DNA of 64,000 nucleotides from Nissolia schottii (GCA_003254905.1 QANU01021212.1:558001-622000), one strand, 5' to 3'; counted from the first letter of the stretch, positions 46,910 to 59,833 are shown. Numbers and translations: made by a program. The notes: generated from the sequence alone by a model not told the origin.

Positions 46910-49900
46910 TTATTGTGGAGTAAAAGGTGAAGGTAATCCCTTGGCGTGTTGACTTTCCAGCTCAAGAAGCATCAACGATTTCTGCCTCTGATATCGGTTT
47001 CTCTTGGCAGCTAATGCTGCAGAAGAAGTCATAAAACAGTCAACAATTAAGGCAGGATCTAAGCATTAAAATATCCATCTATTAAACTTTCATCTCAAAA
47101 GAAAAAAATAACCATAACCAAACATCTCTTCTTGTCATTTGGTGGAATTTAAACCACTCAAATTAAACATTTTCCGTGAAAGCCAGTTTGAGATGTAAAA
47201 GGGAAGTTATACATAGAACAATATGATGGTTAAACAATGATATGGTACATGATTCCAATTTTTGCTCCAAGTTTACTATGTCAATGTGAATGGCAGGGGC
47301 AGTTAGATATAAAATAGAAATTACACTTACACATTAATTCATGTGGCAGACCAAAGTCATAATCATTCCTTTTCCTCCTGATGTAGACATATACCAGTAG
47401 CAGTACCACAGAGAACACAAAAAGACATGACAAGCTTATTGCAATTTTACCCCGAGTAGATAATCGGCCATGCTCCCAAAACATAGGACATGAAGGCAGA
47501 GATGGTGCACCGCACAAACCTTTGTTGCCAGAGAGACTGAATGAAATCAAATTGAATATGAAAAGATTATTTCTTATGGGTTTATACAATTACAATTTCA
47601 CTGCAACTTTGATAAATGCACAGTACCACACAATCCTTTGGAGATATATTTCTTTTGAAACTATTACAAACATAGCAAGTTAGATAACAACTAATGTGGA
47701 TTAACTCAGATAGAATATCTTATCTAGAGGATCAATGCAAAACTGACAGGTTTTTGTGGGTTATAATCAACTTATGCCACTTTATAAGTATATTTTTCAG
47801 TAAAACAAACAAAGGCAGTTGCACATACTGAGGTTGAAGTAGTTTAGTTATTCCTATTGAGAGCAGATCAAAGTGTAGATTTTGTTAATCATGAAATTTT
47901 CTTCAGCCTACAAGAATTACCCAACTTGGATAGCCATAAACAGCAAAGAGTAGAAGGACCTTTTTGTAAGAACAGGTATTTTAGCTGAATGTAGCATTCA
48001 ATGCTGATGATGGATGACAGTTGACGCAACTAGCCTAGATGGGACTAGTGTGGCAGTTTGATTTAGACTCGAACTGAGTTAGAGAGCCAGACAGACAGGC
48101 CCAATCATAAGCCAAACGAAGAGTATCGAATACAAAATGCCATGTTATCCAACATTCAATATTTCAATCTAAACACAACATTATGTAGAACCAGATAGAG
48201 CAGAACTAGGAGATTAAAGTGACATACTCAATAGCTCCACCATGCACACCAACAGAATAAAGTTGATCTGGTACTTCTCCTTCCAATAAATTATTATTCA
48301 ATAGCCTGGCATGATAAAATGGATTAGAAAAATAAACTGAAATAGCTTGCCTGGAGAAAAGAAGGGATGCCCATTAAAGACTAGAGGTCAGGTTCTATCT
48401 TACAAGTGCGTAACAGAACAAGGATAACAGAACCATTCTTTTTCATAAGACTATGTAAAGGACAGCGACATTAAATATTGCAGTGGATACTTACACAAGC
48501 TGCAAACTTGAAGATACTAAACTATCAGGTATGGAGCCCATTAACTGATTGTTGGATAAATCCCTGCAGCAGACATTACAACAGAAAATAAATAGAAAAT
48601 CAAATAAATAACAAAGTTATATTTTCTTTATGGTAAGACTAGTAGGTGTCCGCGCACCAATTTGGTGTGGAACAGGAACTAATCCCCACTTCGACTTGGC
48701 CCTGGCCACAAGGTTCTTCTGATGGGGGTTTTGAACCCTTAGATGATATTACAAGCGGTTTCAAGAGTTTACAGTATTCATTTTAAAATTAAATACATGA
48801 AATATCATACAAAATAGGCCTTTGTAAAAATATTGGACACCAATGTCCAACTAATTAAGGAAAAAAGCTCCACTGAGTTGAGTTCTGTAAAGCATTTGGA
48901 TAACATAGAACAAAAGTAAATGGAATAACTGTAACTAACAGAGATAATATCTGATCTTACAGTTGTATCAGGGATTTTTGGCCTAGTCCAGAAGGTATTT
49001 CTCCCCCCAGTGAATTAGAACTCAAGTTCCTGTAAAATTAAAGAGAAGTTACCATTTGTTACTGAACCTTAAAAAAATGGATAGAAAGAGAAGTTACCAA
49101 TTACAAAATTGTTGCCAACATGCATAGAGAGAGTAACACCTAATAATGAATGATGAATGTGGATATAAGATTCAGCCTTGCACTAGGACATGTAAGGAAT
49201 TCAAATGACGATACTAAAGACCCCCAAAGTAACAAAAGGTTAAGTAAGGACCATTGGAATCTTTGCATGGACTACAGCATTCATTCATTAGGTAGAATGC
49301 ATAATAGCTGCTGTTGTGGATCATGATTCTATCAATATGGTTTAGCAGATCAGAACATAAATGCTGTACCGCAATAAAAGAAAAGATTGGTTATAAGTAC
49401 CATAGCCGTTCATTTTCAAAATTGATATTCACTTTGTTCTAAATTTAAGGGACAAGCATGAGGGGGAGAATTTACAGATCTAAGTCAATTCACTTATTTC
49501 TTATTGCAGCTTAATAGAATATGACCTTTGAAACATCTAATCGGCATGAGGTGCAAGATTTCTAGCATATGCAAAGTGTAAATATTTGGCAGCTGATACT
49601 TACAGGCTTACCAAGTCTGACAAAAGACTAATCTGGTCACTTATGTACCCTTTCAAGCCTTGACTGCCAAGATCTCTGAAATACGAAAAAATATATAAAA
49701 ATCAAAACTTCGGGAGAGGAAAGTAAATGAAAGAAGAACAACTATTGTCTGAATAAGAAACTGCATGTAATTTCAACCTTTTAATTTTCTTCCGTGTCTT
49801 AGCTTCAGTAATTTAAATTTGCCACTGTGGAGCAGGAATTGAATCATGTTCAACTGTCTACTCATGATTTTGGCAGGAGTGAATATTGATAGGCCCAAAA

Positions 49901-52166
49901 GCCATTTGGCAGAACAAATGATATACAAGGAAAATGCTGTGTGTTCACCCAAGATATCAGTAGTAGTTAAGACTAACCCACCGTCTGTGTATTTAGCACA
50001 CGAACTGATCAACCATACACATGAATTGCCAAAGTCAATTATTAAGAGATATTTATAGTAAGACTCCTTATATACTTTGCACCAGTTTCTTCAATAAAAC
50101 CCATTGAAAGTGTGGTTATATAACTTCGTAGAAGTGGAGTAACACTTATTTTATTCATCAGAGGGCAGAACAACTTAATCAGGTGGAAAATGCAATAGCA
50201 CAAAAAAAAGATTAGAAACTTTTCTCATGAAATGTTATGGCAACAAGATATGCATGCTTTGGATTCACCCCATCAATTGGGTATTTGGCATATGCTATAA
50301 GCACATTATATGAGATCGAATGCATAACTTAGGGTGCTTACATTTGACTTATGACGAGAGCAGTTTTATCCTTATTCATACGGCAGGTGACTCCCTCCCA
50401 AGCGTCCCAAGTAGTAGGAGCACAAGGATCACCATTCCAACCCATTCTACCCGGAACGCGAAGCGAATCCTTCAATGCCTTCATTGCACTCACTACAAAA
50501 ACAAGCTCCAATCATGTCAAGTCAGTCACTCACCCACAAAATTCTAGTCTGGTTCCTCTCCAGTCTAAAACAAATTACCCACCTAAACAATCGCCAACAA
50601 ACTAAGTACATTTTAATTAATTCATAAACAAACATCAGAAATTCTTGCTTAGTCACAGTTCACAACATCACCTCTTAAGCCCCCAAATCATTATTTAACA
50701 CCTGTAAAAGCATTTCTAATGACAGGCACGCTTCTATTATGGTCCCCCACACCCTCACACATATCAAATACTGATGATCATTTACATGCTTACCCCGATA
50801 ATTACTCAACAATTACACCCATTTCCTAATTCACACAAAACAAAGACACAGATATCATTATGATTTCCCAATTTTTGCATGAACCAAACCAATGAATTAA
50901 CCAAAAAAGTCTGCAAAGAATTTCCAGGGAAACACTACACACCTTGTTGAGGGAGAGTGGCAGGGTCATTGGGGACCAAAGCGTAATTCTCAAAGCCACA
51001 GATGAGAGGGGCACCAACAGCGGCTACGAGCCTCACGGTCAACACACTGTCACTCAGGTTCTTCACCGTGTAATGCCAATCGAACGCAGCGAAACCTCCA
51101 ACCTCCTTGTATATATCCACCCTGCTCACGTTCTTCTCATTGATGAACACATCGAAAACCCTCTCCCCTGCTTTCCTCACGCTCGAATCGATCTCCGCGA
51201 AATGCAGCCACACCATATAGTCCATCTTCGCGTCCACACCCAATTCGTACTCCAGAACCCCGTCTACCGTCACCGCCGACTGGTACAGCTTCATCGGGAA
51301 GTAGTTAGGGCTCCGATCCGCGCCGCTCACGGCGTTCTCCGTGAAAACCACGCGCGCGTCGGTAGATTCCTCCGGCACAGTGCGGAAGTCGGAGTCCTTC
51401 TGCCACGACCGGCCGAATCGGTCATCGTCGGCGGTGAATCCCGGCCCCCAGTGTTCCTCGGGGCCGCAGGAGACGCGGCCGTAGTTGACGAGCGCGACGG
51501 ATTTTCCGGTGGCAGCGGCGTCGTAGGAGGCCGGATGGACCTGGAAGAGCTCGACGGAGGAGATGACCGGAGCGTCAGTGGCGAAGCCGTAGAAGCAAAG
51601 GTCCGTCGTGGCGGAGGAATCATTGCCGGTGTTGACGAAGGCGAGGAGGTCGGAGTAGGCGCCGCTGTTGGCGGAAGTTTCGGGCCAGGGAGAGCGCCAG
51701 CTGAAGAGGACGGTGGAGGAGAGGGCGACGTCGAAGGAAGGAGGGCGGGACTTGGCGTCGTAGTTGTCGTAGAGGGTGAAGGTGCGGAGGAGGTAGCGGG
51801 CGGAGGGGAGGTCAGGGAAGGAGTAGCAGTTCTTCTTGCCATAGGAGGAAGGGGGGAAGGAGCGGAGGGTTTTCTCAGAGGGGAGGTGGAAGCGGAGGGG
51901 CTCGGAGACGATGGCGGGGGAGCCGCCGGTGAAGAAGCGGTCGGAGAGCCAGGTGGTGTTGAAGGGGTCAGTGGCGTTGGTGGAGGAGCCGCAGTTGATG
52001 TGGATGGAGTAGTTACCTGTGTTGAAGAGAGTGTTAGTGTGCGAGTGAATGAGAATGGAAGAGAGGTTGTTAGTTGCTTACCGTATGGTGGTGATGGAGG
52101 AGGCGTGGAAGTGGCAATGGCGGTGATGCACAAGAAGGAGAAAATGAAGGAGGGTAGAAGAGTCAT
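46910..52166 (-). CDS. RLP4: RLP4-type receptor-like protein (malectin-like, LRR, one membrane span, no kinase)
   Basis: Nine exons by GT/AG splicing: 52166-52082, 52016-50943, 50492-50342, 49675-49604, 49029-48961, 48563-48495, 48305-48228, 47536-47331, 47016-46910. The phases join exactly: 1911 nt, 636 residues, stop TAA. Residues 1-20 are a signal peptide (MTLLPSFIFSFLCITAIATS). About 30-385 is a malectin-like domain (YSIHINCGSSTNATDPFNTT ... YMVWLHFAEIDSSVR). About 400-425 is an LRR N-cap (MGWNGDPCAPTTWDAWEGVTC). LRRs follow in exons of 72, 69, 69 and 78 nt (SNSLGGEIPSGL), then NKGLCGAPSLPSCP, a membrane span at about 564-585 and a short basic tail (SLAAKRNRYQRQKSLMLLEL). Arabidopsis RLP4 has the same layout and size; it sits at the plasma membrane and lacks a kinase. 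An in-frame upstream ATG at 52268 would add 34 residues but hide the signal peptide. Confidence 0.93.
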
Positions 52167-52205
52167 TGTAGTGGTGGTGGCGATTGGAGTGAGAGTGAAG
52201 ACATG
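52165..52205 (-). promoter_or_regulatory. Upstream ORF overlapping the RLP4 start
   Basis: ATG at 52205 opens a 13-codon frame (MSSLSLQSPPPLQ) whose stop TGA shares bases with the main start codon in ATGA. Such a stop-start overlap could allow reinitiation or reduce main-frame translation, if the region is transcribed. Confidence 0.5.
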
Positions 52206-52269
52206 AATGAATAATGAAGGAAGGAGAGGTATGAGCGTGGAATGTGGACTGTGGTGTAAGAGAGACACA

Positions 52270-54129
52270 AGGGAGGGATGGCGAGATTAGCGGCAAGACC
52301 AGCTAGCAGGGTCGTTAAAGGGGAAAGTGGCAGTTGATTTCTTTTCTTTTTCTTTTCTTTTTTTATTAACGATGCAGTCAGGTCTAACAACAATATATGA
52401 GTATTCTATACTACCAGGACTTGCATCACATACGGTCTGACCGTCTTATTGAAATCACACACTTGTGCTCAACTGCTCATTAACACATATTCATGACACA
52501 ACCTATACGCATCACAGTGGGCATGGATATTTATTATGCTCCTACACACGAACAAGTTTAAATGGATCTCGATAATCGCCAAGCTGCTTGTCCCCACAGC
52601 ACCATGTTTATGGATAAATATCATTATGCGTGGTTAGGTTAACTTATTCAACAGCTTTTGTCATATCCATAAACATGCCTCGTTTATGTATACAAAACAT
52701 TTTTCTTTTTGCATATCTATCTTTTTATCTTCTATTATTTAGCTAATCACATCATCGATACAACTCAGAAAAAAAAAAAAAAAGAATAAAAAAGTTTGCT
52801 CCAGCAACTACTATATTGTAACTATAATCACAAGCACAATTAAATGCAGGAAATTATCATCATCCTAATCTTAGAACCGAAATTAGGGTTCTTCTCTATT
52901 CTTGTGTGCAATAGTAGCAAATTTATTACTCTCGACTTGAAATGTAATACACCAAAACCAATGATATTCAAATTAAATTGAGCTTAAATCCATAACACAC
53001 TTTACCTTTTATGCAAATTTGGACAATGATCAGCTTTTGTAATTTTTCCCTCTATTAAAATAGCGTAAAAATGGAGTATTGTCATTTAGTGAGTACCATA
53101 TATATGTGTATGAATTCATTTCCCAAATTTGCCAAAATTCACTCATCAACAACAAAATGTCAAAAGTAGGCATGCTCCCTGTGGAACATGCATGCTTGAC
53201 TTTTTCGTCTTCTTTCTTTTGTTTTATTAATCAATCATAAAAGTATTTACTTAGACAGTAGTAGTAAGTAGTAACTACTACTAACTACCCCGTTTGAATC
53301 GTAACCGAAGAATAACTAACCACCCACCACAATTCATATTCATTGGGAAATTTAACTAAAGTATTCCATAACTTAGGGAGTTGAAGTGAAATCATCCTTT
53401 ATGTTATAGTACATTATTATTCTATAATTACATGAATTACATATATAACTCAAAAGCTTTATGTATTATTTGTGGGGCATCCCACAATGAATGGGTTCCA
53501 AAGTGCACCGGCACTAACAAGGACAGGCAAATGGATTGGCAAAGTGATCGTGAGCATCCAAGGTGAGCTCATATGATGAAGAAAAATACTGTATTTTTTT
53601 TTAATTCTTAAAACAGCAAACTATATGCAATGGTATGAAAAAATATGGAATATTTATTTAGTAAAATGTAAACTAGAGGATGCAAATTCGCTTTGAAATA
53701 TGCAAAAACCTCTCTGTACATTTTCAACAACAAAAAAGGTAATAAAGATGTTTAAAAAAATTGTTATAAGGCCTTAATTAATTTGGTCTTGTGCCATTTT
53801 TGTTCTGAGTGGATCCGTAGTGGCTTTTGATTTTGTGAAACCTTAACTCTGATTTGCTGTCACAACAAAGGAATTTGCATAGACGTGGTACCCATGTAAA
53901 CCAACCTCCAACGCTGACTAGTTAATGATATATTATATGAGTATTATAATATTTATCTTGATTGTTCGTGTTAACAGATATGTGCAGAAAAAATTAAATC
54001 TTTTAGTAATAGTTATTTGAATTTATTAATTTATGAGTAATTTCTTTACGTAAGTTATTAGTAATTTAAACTTAAGTATACTAGTATAGAGCCCATGCTA
54101 AGCATGGGATATATTTTCTCTTCATTTGT
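52270..54129. other. RLP4 upstream region and intergenic DNA
   Basis: The promoter of the RLP4 gene should lie at the low end, but I cannot fix a TATA box. Nothing else is recognised. At about 54093 the short hairpin word cccatgctaagcatggg occurs just before the tandem repeat. Confidence 0.35.
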
Positions 54130-55050
54130 AATAACAAAAAATTATGAATATGAGACCCAGTTTTCTTTTAATTTACAAGTAATGTCACATTTTCTTTTAA
54201 TTCATGTTTAATGTCACATTGTATTAATTTTCATGCAACGCTACATTTTTTTCAATTATCGCAATAAGTCATGTTTCCTTATAATTCTCACGTAATGACA
54301 CGTTTCCTTCGAATTACCCAATTTCCTTCAAATTCATGTCCAATCCCACGTTTCCTTCCTATTCCCATGTAATAACACGTTTCTTTCCAATTCCGGTGAA
54401 ATGCTACATTTCATTGCATTTCTCGTGTAATGCTGCATTTTCATGTTATTCGAAAGCAATGTCACATTTCCTTTCAATTATCGCAAGATGCCACGTTTCC
54501 TCCACATTCATATGCAATGTGTTTCCTTCTAATTTACACACAATGTCACATTTCCTTCTAGTTCTTGCAAGATGTCATGTTTCTTTCCAATTTATGCGAG
54601 ATATCACATTTCCTTCTATGTTTTGTACAATGATACATTTCTTGCAATTATCATACAAGGTCATATTTTCTTGCAACTCAAGTGCAATGCCACATTTCAT
54701 TCCAATTACCTCGAGAAGCCATGTTTTCTTCAAATTTCAACGCAATGTCACATTTCCTTCTAATTTTCGTGTAATACTACATTTCTTTGTGATTTTCATG
54801 CAATGTCATTTTCCTTCCAATTTGAGTGCAATGCAATGTTTCATTTCAGCTACTGTGAGAAGCCATGATTCCTTCAAATATTTTTACTATGACATGTTTC
54901 TTTTTAATGCTTGCAACACCGTGCTTTCGTCTAATATTACATTTCCTTGCAATTTAAGTGCAAATTCACGATTTCTTCCAATTCCAAAAAAAAAAAGTCA
55001 CATTTTTTTAAGTTCTTCTGCAGTGCCATGTTTCCCCTAATTCCCATGAT
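54130..55050. repeat. Degenerate tandem repeat, period about 27-30 bp
   Basis: A core of about 14 bp, similar to atgtcacatttccttc, followed by variable T-rich sequence, recurs about 30 times. Because most periods are multiples of three, one frame stays open for 234 codons (54336-55040) and reads as a roughly 10-residue repeat (for example SHFLSIIARC, SHFLLVLARC, PHFIPITSRS). I see no promoter, signal peptide or domain, so I treat this as a minisatellite and not a gene. Confidence 0.7.
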
Positions 55051-55629
55051 TACTTAGCTAATAATATACAATATTGTATTAGCATATTATTAATGAGAGG
55101 TTAAATTTAGCCACATCGATCATCAATAATAATCCTTAAAAAAAATACAAAGTAAATAAGGATGATGTTTAATTTATTACTTAGCTAGTATTATAAAAAA
55201 TTATATAAGAAAAAACTAAATTGGAATTCTATAAACGGCAAAAAAACAACAACAATAATAATAATGTTCGATTAATAAGAAAAAAAATTAGAACTAACAA
55301 AGAATTTTAAGTGCAAATTTATTCGCTCCATCCCTTGATATTAATCCTTTAAAATCTTTAAAAAGGAATTGAGGATGTCATTAAATATTCTCAATTTTAC
55401 AAAAAGCTAAATTTATTTTAGTAAATTATCCTTAATACAATTATTTCTCTTCACAAATTACTCGTATCTCCGCTAGTTATGTTCACTACATCTCTCTATT
55501 AAATCAAAGGTAAAATTAAAATAAAATAAACAATTTTACATTGAAATGCTAAAGTGACTACTAATATAAAATAAATTGATTTTTTTAAAAGGATACTATT
55601 AATAAATGAAGAGAGCAATTTAAAGGTGA
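55051..55629. other. AT-rich intergenic DNA, no gene seen
   Basis: Nothing recognised. Confidence 0.35.
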
Positions 55630-56827
55630 TATATTTTAGGATTAATTAAGTTTTTTGTCCCTATAATTTGGGAAAGTTTGGTTTTGGTCCCTCTATGGAG
55701 ATTTTAGTCCCTGTAAAATTTGGCAATTTGATTTTGGTCCCTGTTAACGTTTGGGACCTGACGGTGATGACGTGTCCGTTAGTCCCACGGACGTGGCGTG
55801 CCACGTGGCATAACCTGGTTCACCCATCAGCCCATAACCCGGTTTAGGCCCGACTCGATTTTTTTTTTAAAAAAAATATTTCCTAATCCTCCTCCCACCC
55901 TCACCCTCTCCCCAATCCGACCCACCCACTACCACTGTCCTCCTCCCACCCTCACCCTCACCCTCTCTGTCTTCCTCATCCTCCTCCCACCCACCCACTA
56001 CCATCGCCTCCTCAACTTCCTCAAGACCCACCTCTCCCCTCCATCCGCTGCCCTCTTTCTTCTTGCGCGACCAAGATCCGCCTGCGCCTCCAATATCCGC
56101 CTACGCGACCCAGATCCGCCTGCACCTCCAAAATCTGCTCGCGTCGGTGCTCCCCTCGCGACCCCGATCTCGCGCAACCTTCCAGATCTGCTCTCCTCGC
56201 GACCCAGATCTCGCGTGGCCTGTACGAGCTCCCTGCCGCCGCCTGCCACTAGCACGTCCGCCAGCATGTCCGCCGCCTGTCGCTAGCACGTTCTTCCTTG
56301 AGTTTAATTTTGCTTTTCATTTTGAAGTTCAAGGTTGTTTGGTTCATGGTGTTGTTGTCTGGTTTTTGATGTTTTGTTGTTAAATTTGGATTTGGTTGGT
56401 GCGAGTGGAGTGGCAGAGCGACAGAGTTAAGGGACAAGGGGGGCCAAGGCGGCGCCGCCGTCGGAGGGAGGAGGAGGAGGCGGCGAAGATGGCTGATGGT
56501 GGAGAAGGAATCAGAGGGAGGGAGAGAGAGGAGGAATGTGTGGGGAAGATTGGGGAAAAGGGATTTTTTTTTTTATTTTTAAATTACTTCCGCTCGGATC
56601 TAAATTTCGGGTGGGATCATGGGTAAAAAAATTTAAACCCGGATTATGCTGATGTAGCACGCTACGTCCGCGGAGCTAACGGGGCGTCATCACCATCAGG
56701 TCCCAAATGTTAACAGGGACCAAAATCAAATTGCCAAATTTTACAGGGACTAAAATCTCCATAGAGGGACCAAAACCAAACTTTTTCAAATTACAAGGAC
56801 AAAAAACTTAATTAACCCTATATTTTA
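55630..56827. mobile_element. Pack-MULE-like element with perfect 9-bp TSD
   Basis: The body 55639-56818 (1180 bp) is flanked by tatatttta at 55630-55638 and 56819-56827. Its terminal inverted repeats of about 160 bp begin GGATTAATTAAG and end CTTAATTAACCC, and share gtccctctatggagatttt. The interior (about 55880-56560) is far richer in G+C than anything nearby, with repeated cgcgacccagatccgcctgc-like words and a Pro/Arg/Ala-rich coding look in several frames. GC-rich gene-like DNA between MULE arms is the profile of a Pack-MULE. No transposase is present; the source gene is not recognised. Confidence 0.82.
56040..56225. repeat. GC-rich imperfect repeat inside the Pack-MULE
   Basis: The words gcgaccaagatccgcctgcg, gcgacccagatccgcctgca, gcgaccccgatctcgcg and gcgacccagatctcgcg recur at roughly 40-60-bp spacing. 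Confidence 0.6.
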
Positions 56828-58018
56828 ATTGACATGTTTATTGTAAATAACTTAGTCATGATTTACACTATATACAATATGCTAAGAATTTAGTATGGTA
56901 ATATTAATCACGATTTCTTAGCTAATTATTTATCATGTTGTATTGACATATAGTCAATGAAATGTTAAATATAGTCCCATTGTTCATTAACAATAATCCT
57001 TTAAGAAATATACGACGTAAGTAGTAATTACTCATATATAATTGCTTATACTTGATCTCTTAGAGGGGAAATGTTATTAAATGGTATAACATACATTTTG
57101 ATTAAGGAAATACCAATAAGTGAAAAAAAATTTACTATATAAAAAAAAATTAATAGAAGTAAGGAAAAAAAGAAAAGAGCCGTGGAAAATCATTAACAAA
57201 ATATTTATTTATTGAAGACAACATGTTAAAGTTTTTTATTTTAATAATCAAGTTATAAGGATAATAGTTCAATCACTATTCATTGCATTAATTGCTCATG
57301 ACTTGCACTACACAATTTCACATGAATAGTTCTCTTAAGAAGGTTTAAATATAGAAGCATTTTTGCTTGTGCGCCCATGGTAGGTATTAGATGATTGGGA
57401 GATGAAATGGATGAATAAGATTGCTCTATGTACGCAGTTGGACGGTTGAGATTAAGAAAGATAACATGAATAGTTTGTTTTAGAAACTTACAATTATAGA
57501 TTGTAGATTGTTGTGATAATCTGGTTATTAAACCTTCCTTCAAAGACTCATCAAAGTTTATGTTGAATTACTAAAATTTTTGTGGGTCTAGTTGAAATTT
57601 AACTTCAGTTCGATCAAATGAAAGTAACATTATTTTTTCCATCTACCAATAAAAAGAAATTAATGTAATATTTTCCTGTATGATATACTTTTAAGGTTAA
57701 CACTTGTGTTAATCAAATTCTTCTCCCCCCCAACCAGTTTTAATGAGAAGATATATTTCTCTGCACAGGAACTCCTGTATAATCATTATTAGTAATCACA
57801 TAATATTCACATATTTCATACAATTATTCACAAATTTCAATTGAAAGAGGTCAAAATTAAGGAAATGGTTTTGCAATAACAAATAAGCGAGTGCAGTAAG
57901 CCACACTACAAATATGATGAAGAGTTATTGTTGTCTATAAACCTCAGCATTTTGCCCCAATCAAGGTCGCCCAACTTGTTATAATTTGTATACTATGATG
58001 AGCGAACGTGACATCAAA
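56828..58018. other. Intergenic, no gene seen
   Basis: AT-rich sequence with no supported feature. Confidence 0.35.
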
Positions 58019-58090
58019 GTGGTCGTAGTATAGTGGTGAGTAGTTCGGCCTGTCACGCGGGTGATCCGCGTTCGATCCCTGGCAACGGTG
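58019..58090 (+). pseudogene. tRNA-Asp(GTC) decayed copy
   Basis: This 72-nt copy keeps the anticodon loop CTGTCAC and the B-box TTCGATCC, but differs from the three good copies at several stem positions. The acceptor stem GTGGTCG no longer pairs properly with CAACGGT (mismatches at positions 3 and 6), and the T stem CCGCG/CCTGG also has a mismatch. It is probably a pseudogene or poorly functional. Confidence 0.75.
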
Positions 58091-58657
58091 CTTTTCTATG
58101 TTTTTGGCATATTTTCTTCCATCCACGCAACACCTGCTAATATGCGCTGCTTCGGTTAGTCTTTTAAGGCCTTTGGCCTTGCTTGTTCTTGTTTGCACTT
58201 TCTAACAAGTATGATAAACATTTATACTCCACTTCATTTTTGCCAATAAATTTAAAGCTATATATTGAGTTAAACCTCGTTTAGCTCATCCAATTTTCAG
58301 CGCGGCATTATTTATGGGGGTACAATTCAAATGTTAACTAATGATCTACATGTGCACACATTTTCGTATATACATAGGCCAACATGTTTAAATATAAATT
58401 CAAATTAAACTAGATTTTCGACGCATTAAATAGCGAAAAGTAATTGTCACATTCTTTCTTCATTTCTTTACTCACATTCTAAGCGAACTCATTCTCTACC
58501 ATGCATAAACATTTTAAAACATGTACAAATTTTTCAACAACTAGAAATAAAAATATGACGGAAACGTAAACCAAAACGAAAATAAATAAGAAGAACATTT
58601 GTATTCACATGTAAAATTTTTTGAATAAGAATGCACAAAAAAATTTATAAGCATGCA
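58091..58657. other. Intergenic, no gene seen
   Basis: Nothing recognised. Confidence 0.35.
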
Positions 58658-58713
58658 CAAAAGTTTGTGCATACTTGTTCAAAAAATTTTGAACAAGTAT
58701 GCACAAACTTTTG
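58658..58713. repeat. Perfect 56-bp palindrome
   Basis: The arms 58658-58684 and 58687-58713 are exact reverse complements over 27 bp (left arm begins caaaagtttgtgcatac), with only two bases (aa) between them. It could extrude a cruciform or form a long RNA hairpin. Confidence 0.95.
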
Positions 58714-59761
58714 AAAAGTAAAAAAACAATGAATATGATATAAATGAAAATGAAAAATATTTGATTTATAAAGAATAAGATGGAAAAGAACAAAATGATG
58801 AGAAATTGGGAAAGAAGAGAGAGAAAAAAAAGTAGAAGAGGTGCATATTAGGGAGAGTGTATTGTCATTTTGTAGACTCGATTTAAAAAATAAATGTTCA
58901 GAAGGAGTTGAAAGTGATGTAACTCGATTTTGTAGATTATGCGTGTCGTCTGGTCTCTAACACTCGAGTCTACAAAATGACATACAAAAATGATTCTAAG
59001 ACTAATTACATTCATAAAAAAAACAACTTAAATTAAAATTATAAAATTTATATCCATAAATTAATCGATTAACTATTCTATCTTAACAATTTATCTAAAA
59101 AGTTTACATATACCTTATCAGTTTATAATAACTCTATAAATCTAATATTTAAGTTTAATAAAATACTCATTTAATAATAACATTATTATAAATATAATTT
59201 TTTTACAATATATTAAAAAAAGGAAAAATCAATTTTTTTAAAAAAAATAGAAGTAAATTTAAATCGATTTCTATTATAAATAAATAAAGAAATTTTGATA
59301 ACGTAGGAGTCGATTTAAATTGACTCTGATGGTAAACAAAAACAATTTATTTTGAAAATAAATTTAAGGATGATACATTTTGGTAAGTGTTATTTTTGTT
59401 TATTTTAAAAGGGGAAAAAACCCTACAAATTCGTTTTGTAACATGCAAAAATCTCTCCGCACATTTTCAAGAAAAAGTAATTAAGATGATTAAAGAAAAT
59501 ATGTTACGAAGCTGGGAAACGTTGGGAAAGTTCCCAGCTGGGACAAGGCTTTAATTTGGTATTGTGCTATTTTTGTTCCGAGTGGATTTTCTTTTCATGA
59601 ACATCCAAATAGATTAATACTTTCACGTGTTTAAAAAAAAGAAGATTAACATTATAATAGCTTTGGAGAGGGCTTCTTGGCCATCGTCTAGTCCACTCAA
59701 AGCAAGAAGCAGAGCACAGAAGGTTTGGAGGTAATAAATAATGCAAAAAGAAGGCAAAAAG
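58714..59761. other. Intergenic, no gene seen
   Basis: AT-rich sequence with no supported feature. Confidence 0.35.
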
Positions 59762-59833
59762 CGCCGTTGCCGGGGATCGAACCCGGGTCACCCGCGTGAC
59801 AGGCGGGAATACTCACCACTATACTACAACGAC
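59762..59833 (-). tRNA. tRNA-Asp (anticodon GTC)
   Basis: This 72-nt minus-strand gene is identical to the copy at 60781-60852. Acceptor stem GTCGTTG pairs with CAACGGC; the A box TAGTATAGTGG, anticodon loop CTGTCAC and B box GGTTCGATCC are intact. A T5 pol III terminator follows. It inserts aspartate during cytosolic translation. It is inverted relative to its neighbours. Confidence 0.96.

Noticed and set aside
50944..52206. 420-codon open frame on the plus strand, Gly/Glu/Val rich
   Set aside because: It is the antisense of the GC-rich exon 2 of the RLP4 gene, runs through its intron 1, and has no domain.
51327..52268. 313-codon Pro/Ser/Thr-rich frame on the minus strand
   Set aside because: It reads RLP4 exon 1 correctly, then runs through intron 1 and continues exon 2 in the wrong frame; the spliced frame gives a clear malectin-like domain.
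55798..56437. Overlapping Pro/Arg/Ala-rich frames of 62-162 codons
   Set aside because: They lie inside the Pack-MULE-like element, overlap each other on both strands and show no domain or conserved start.
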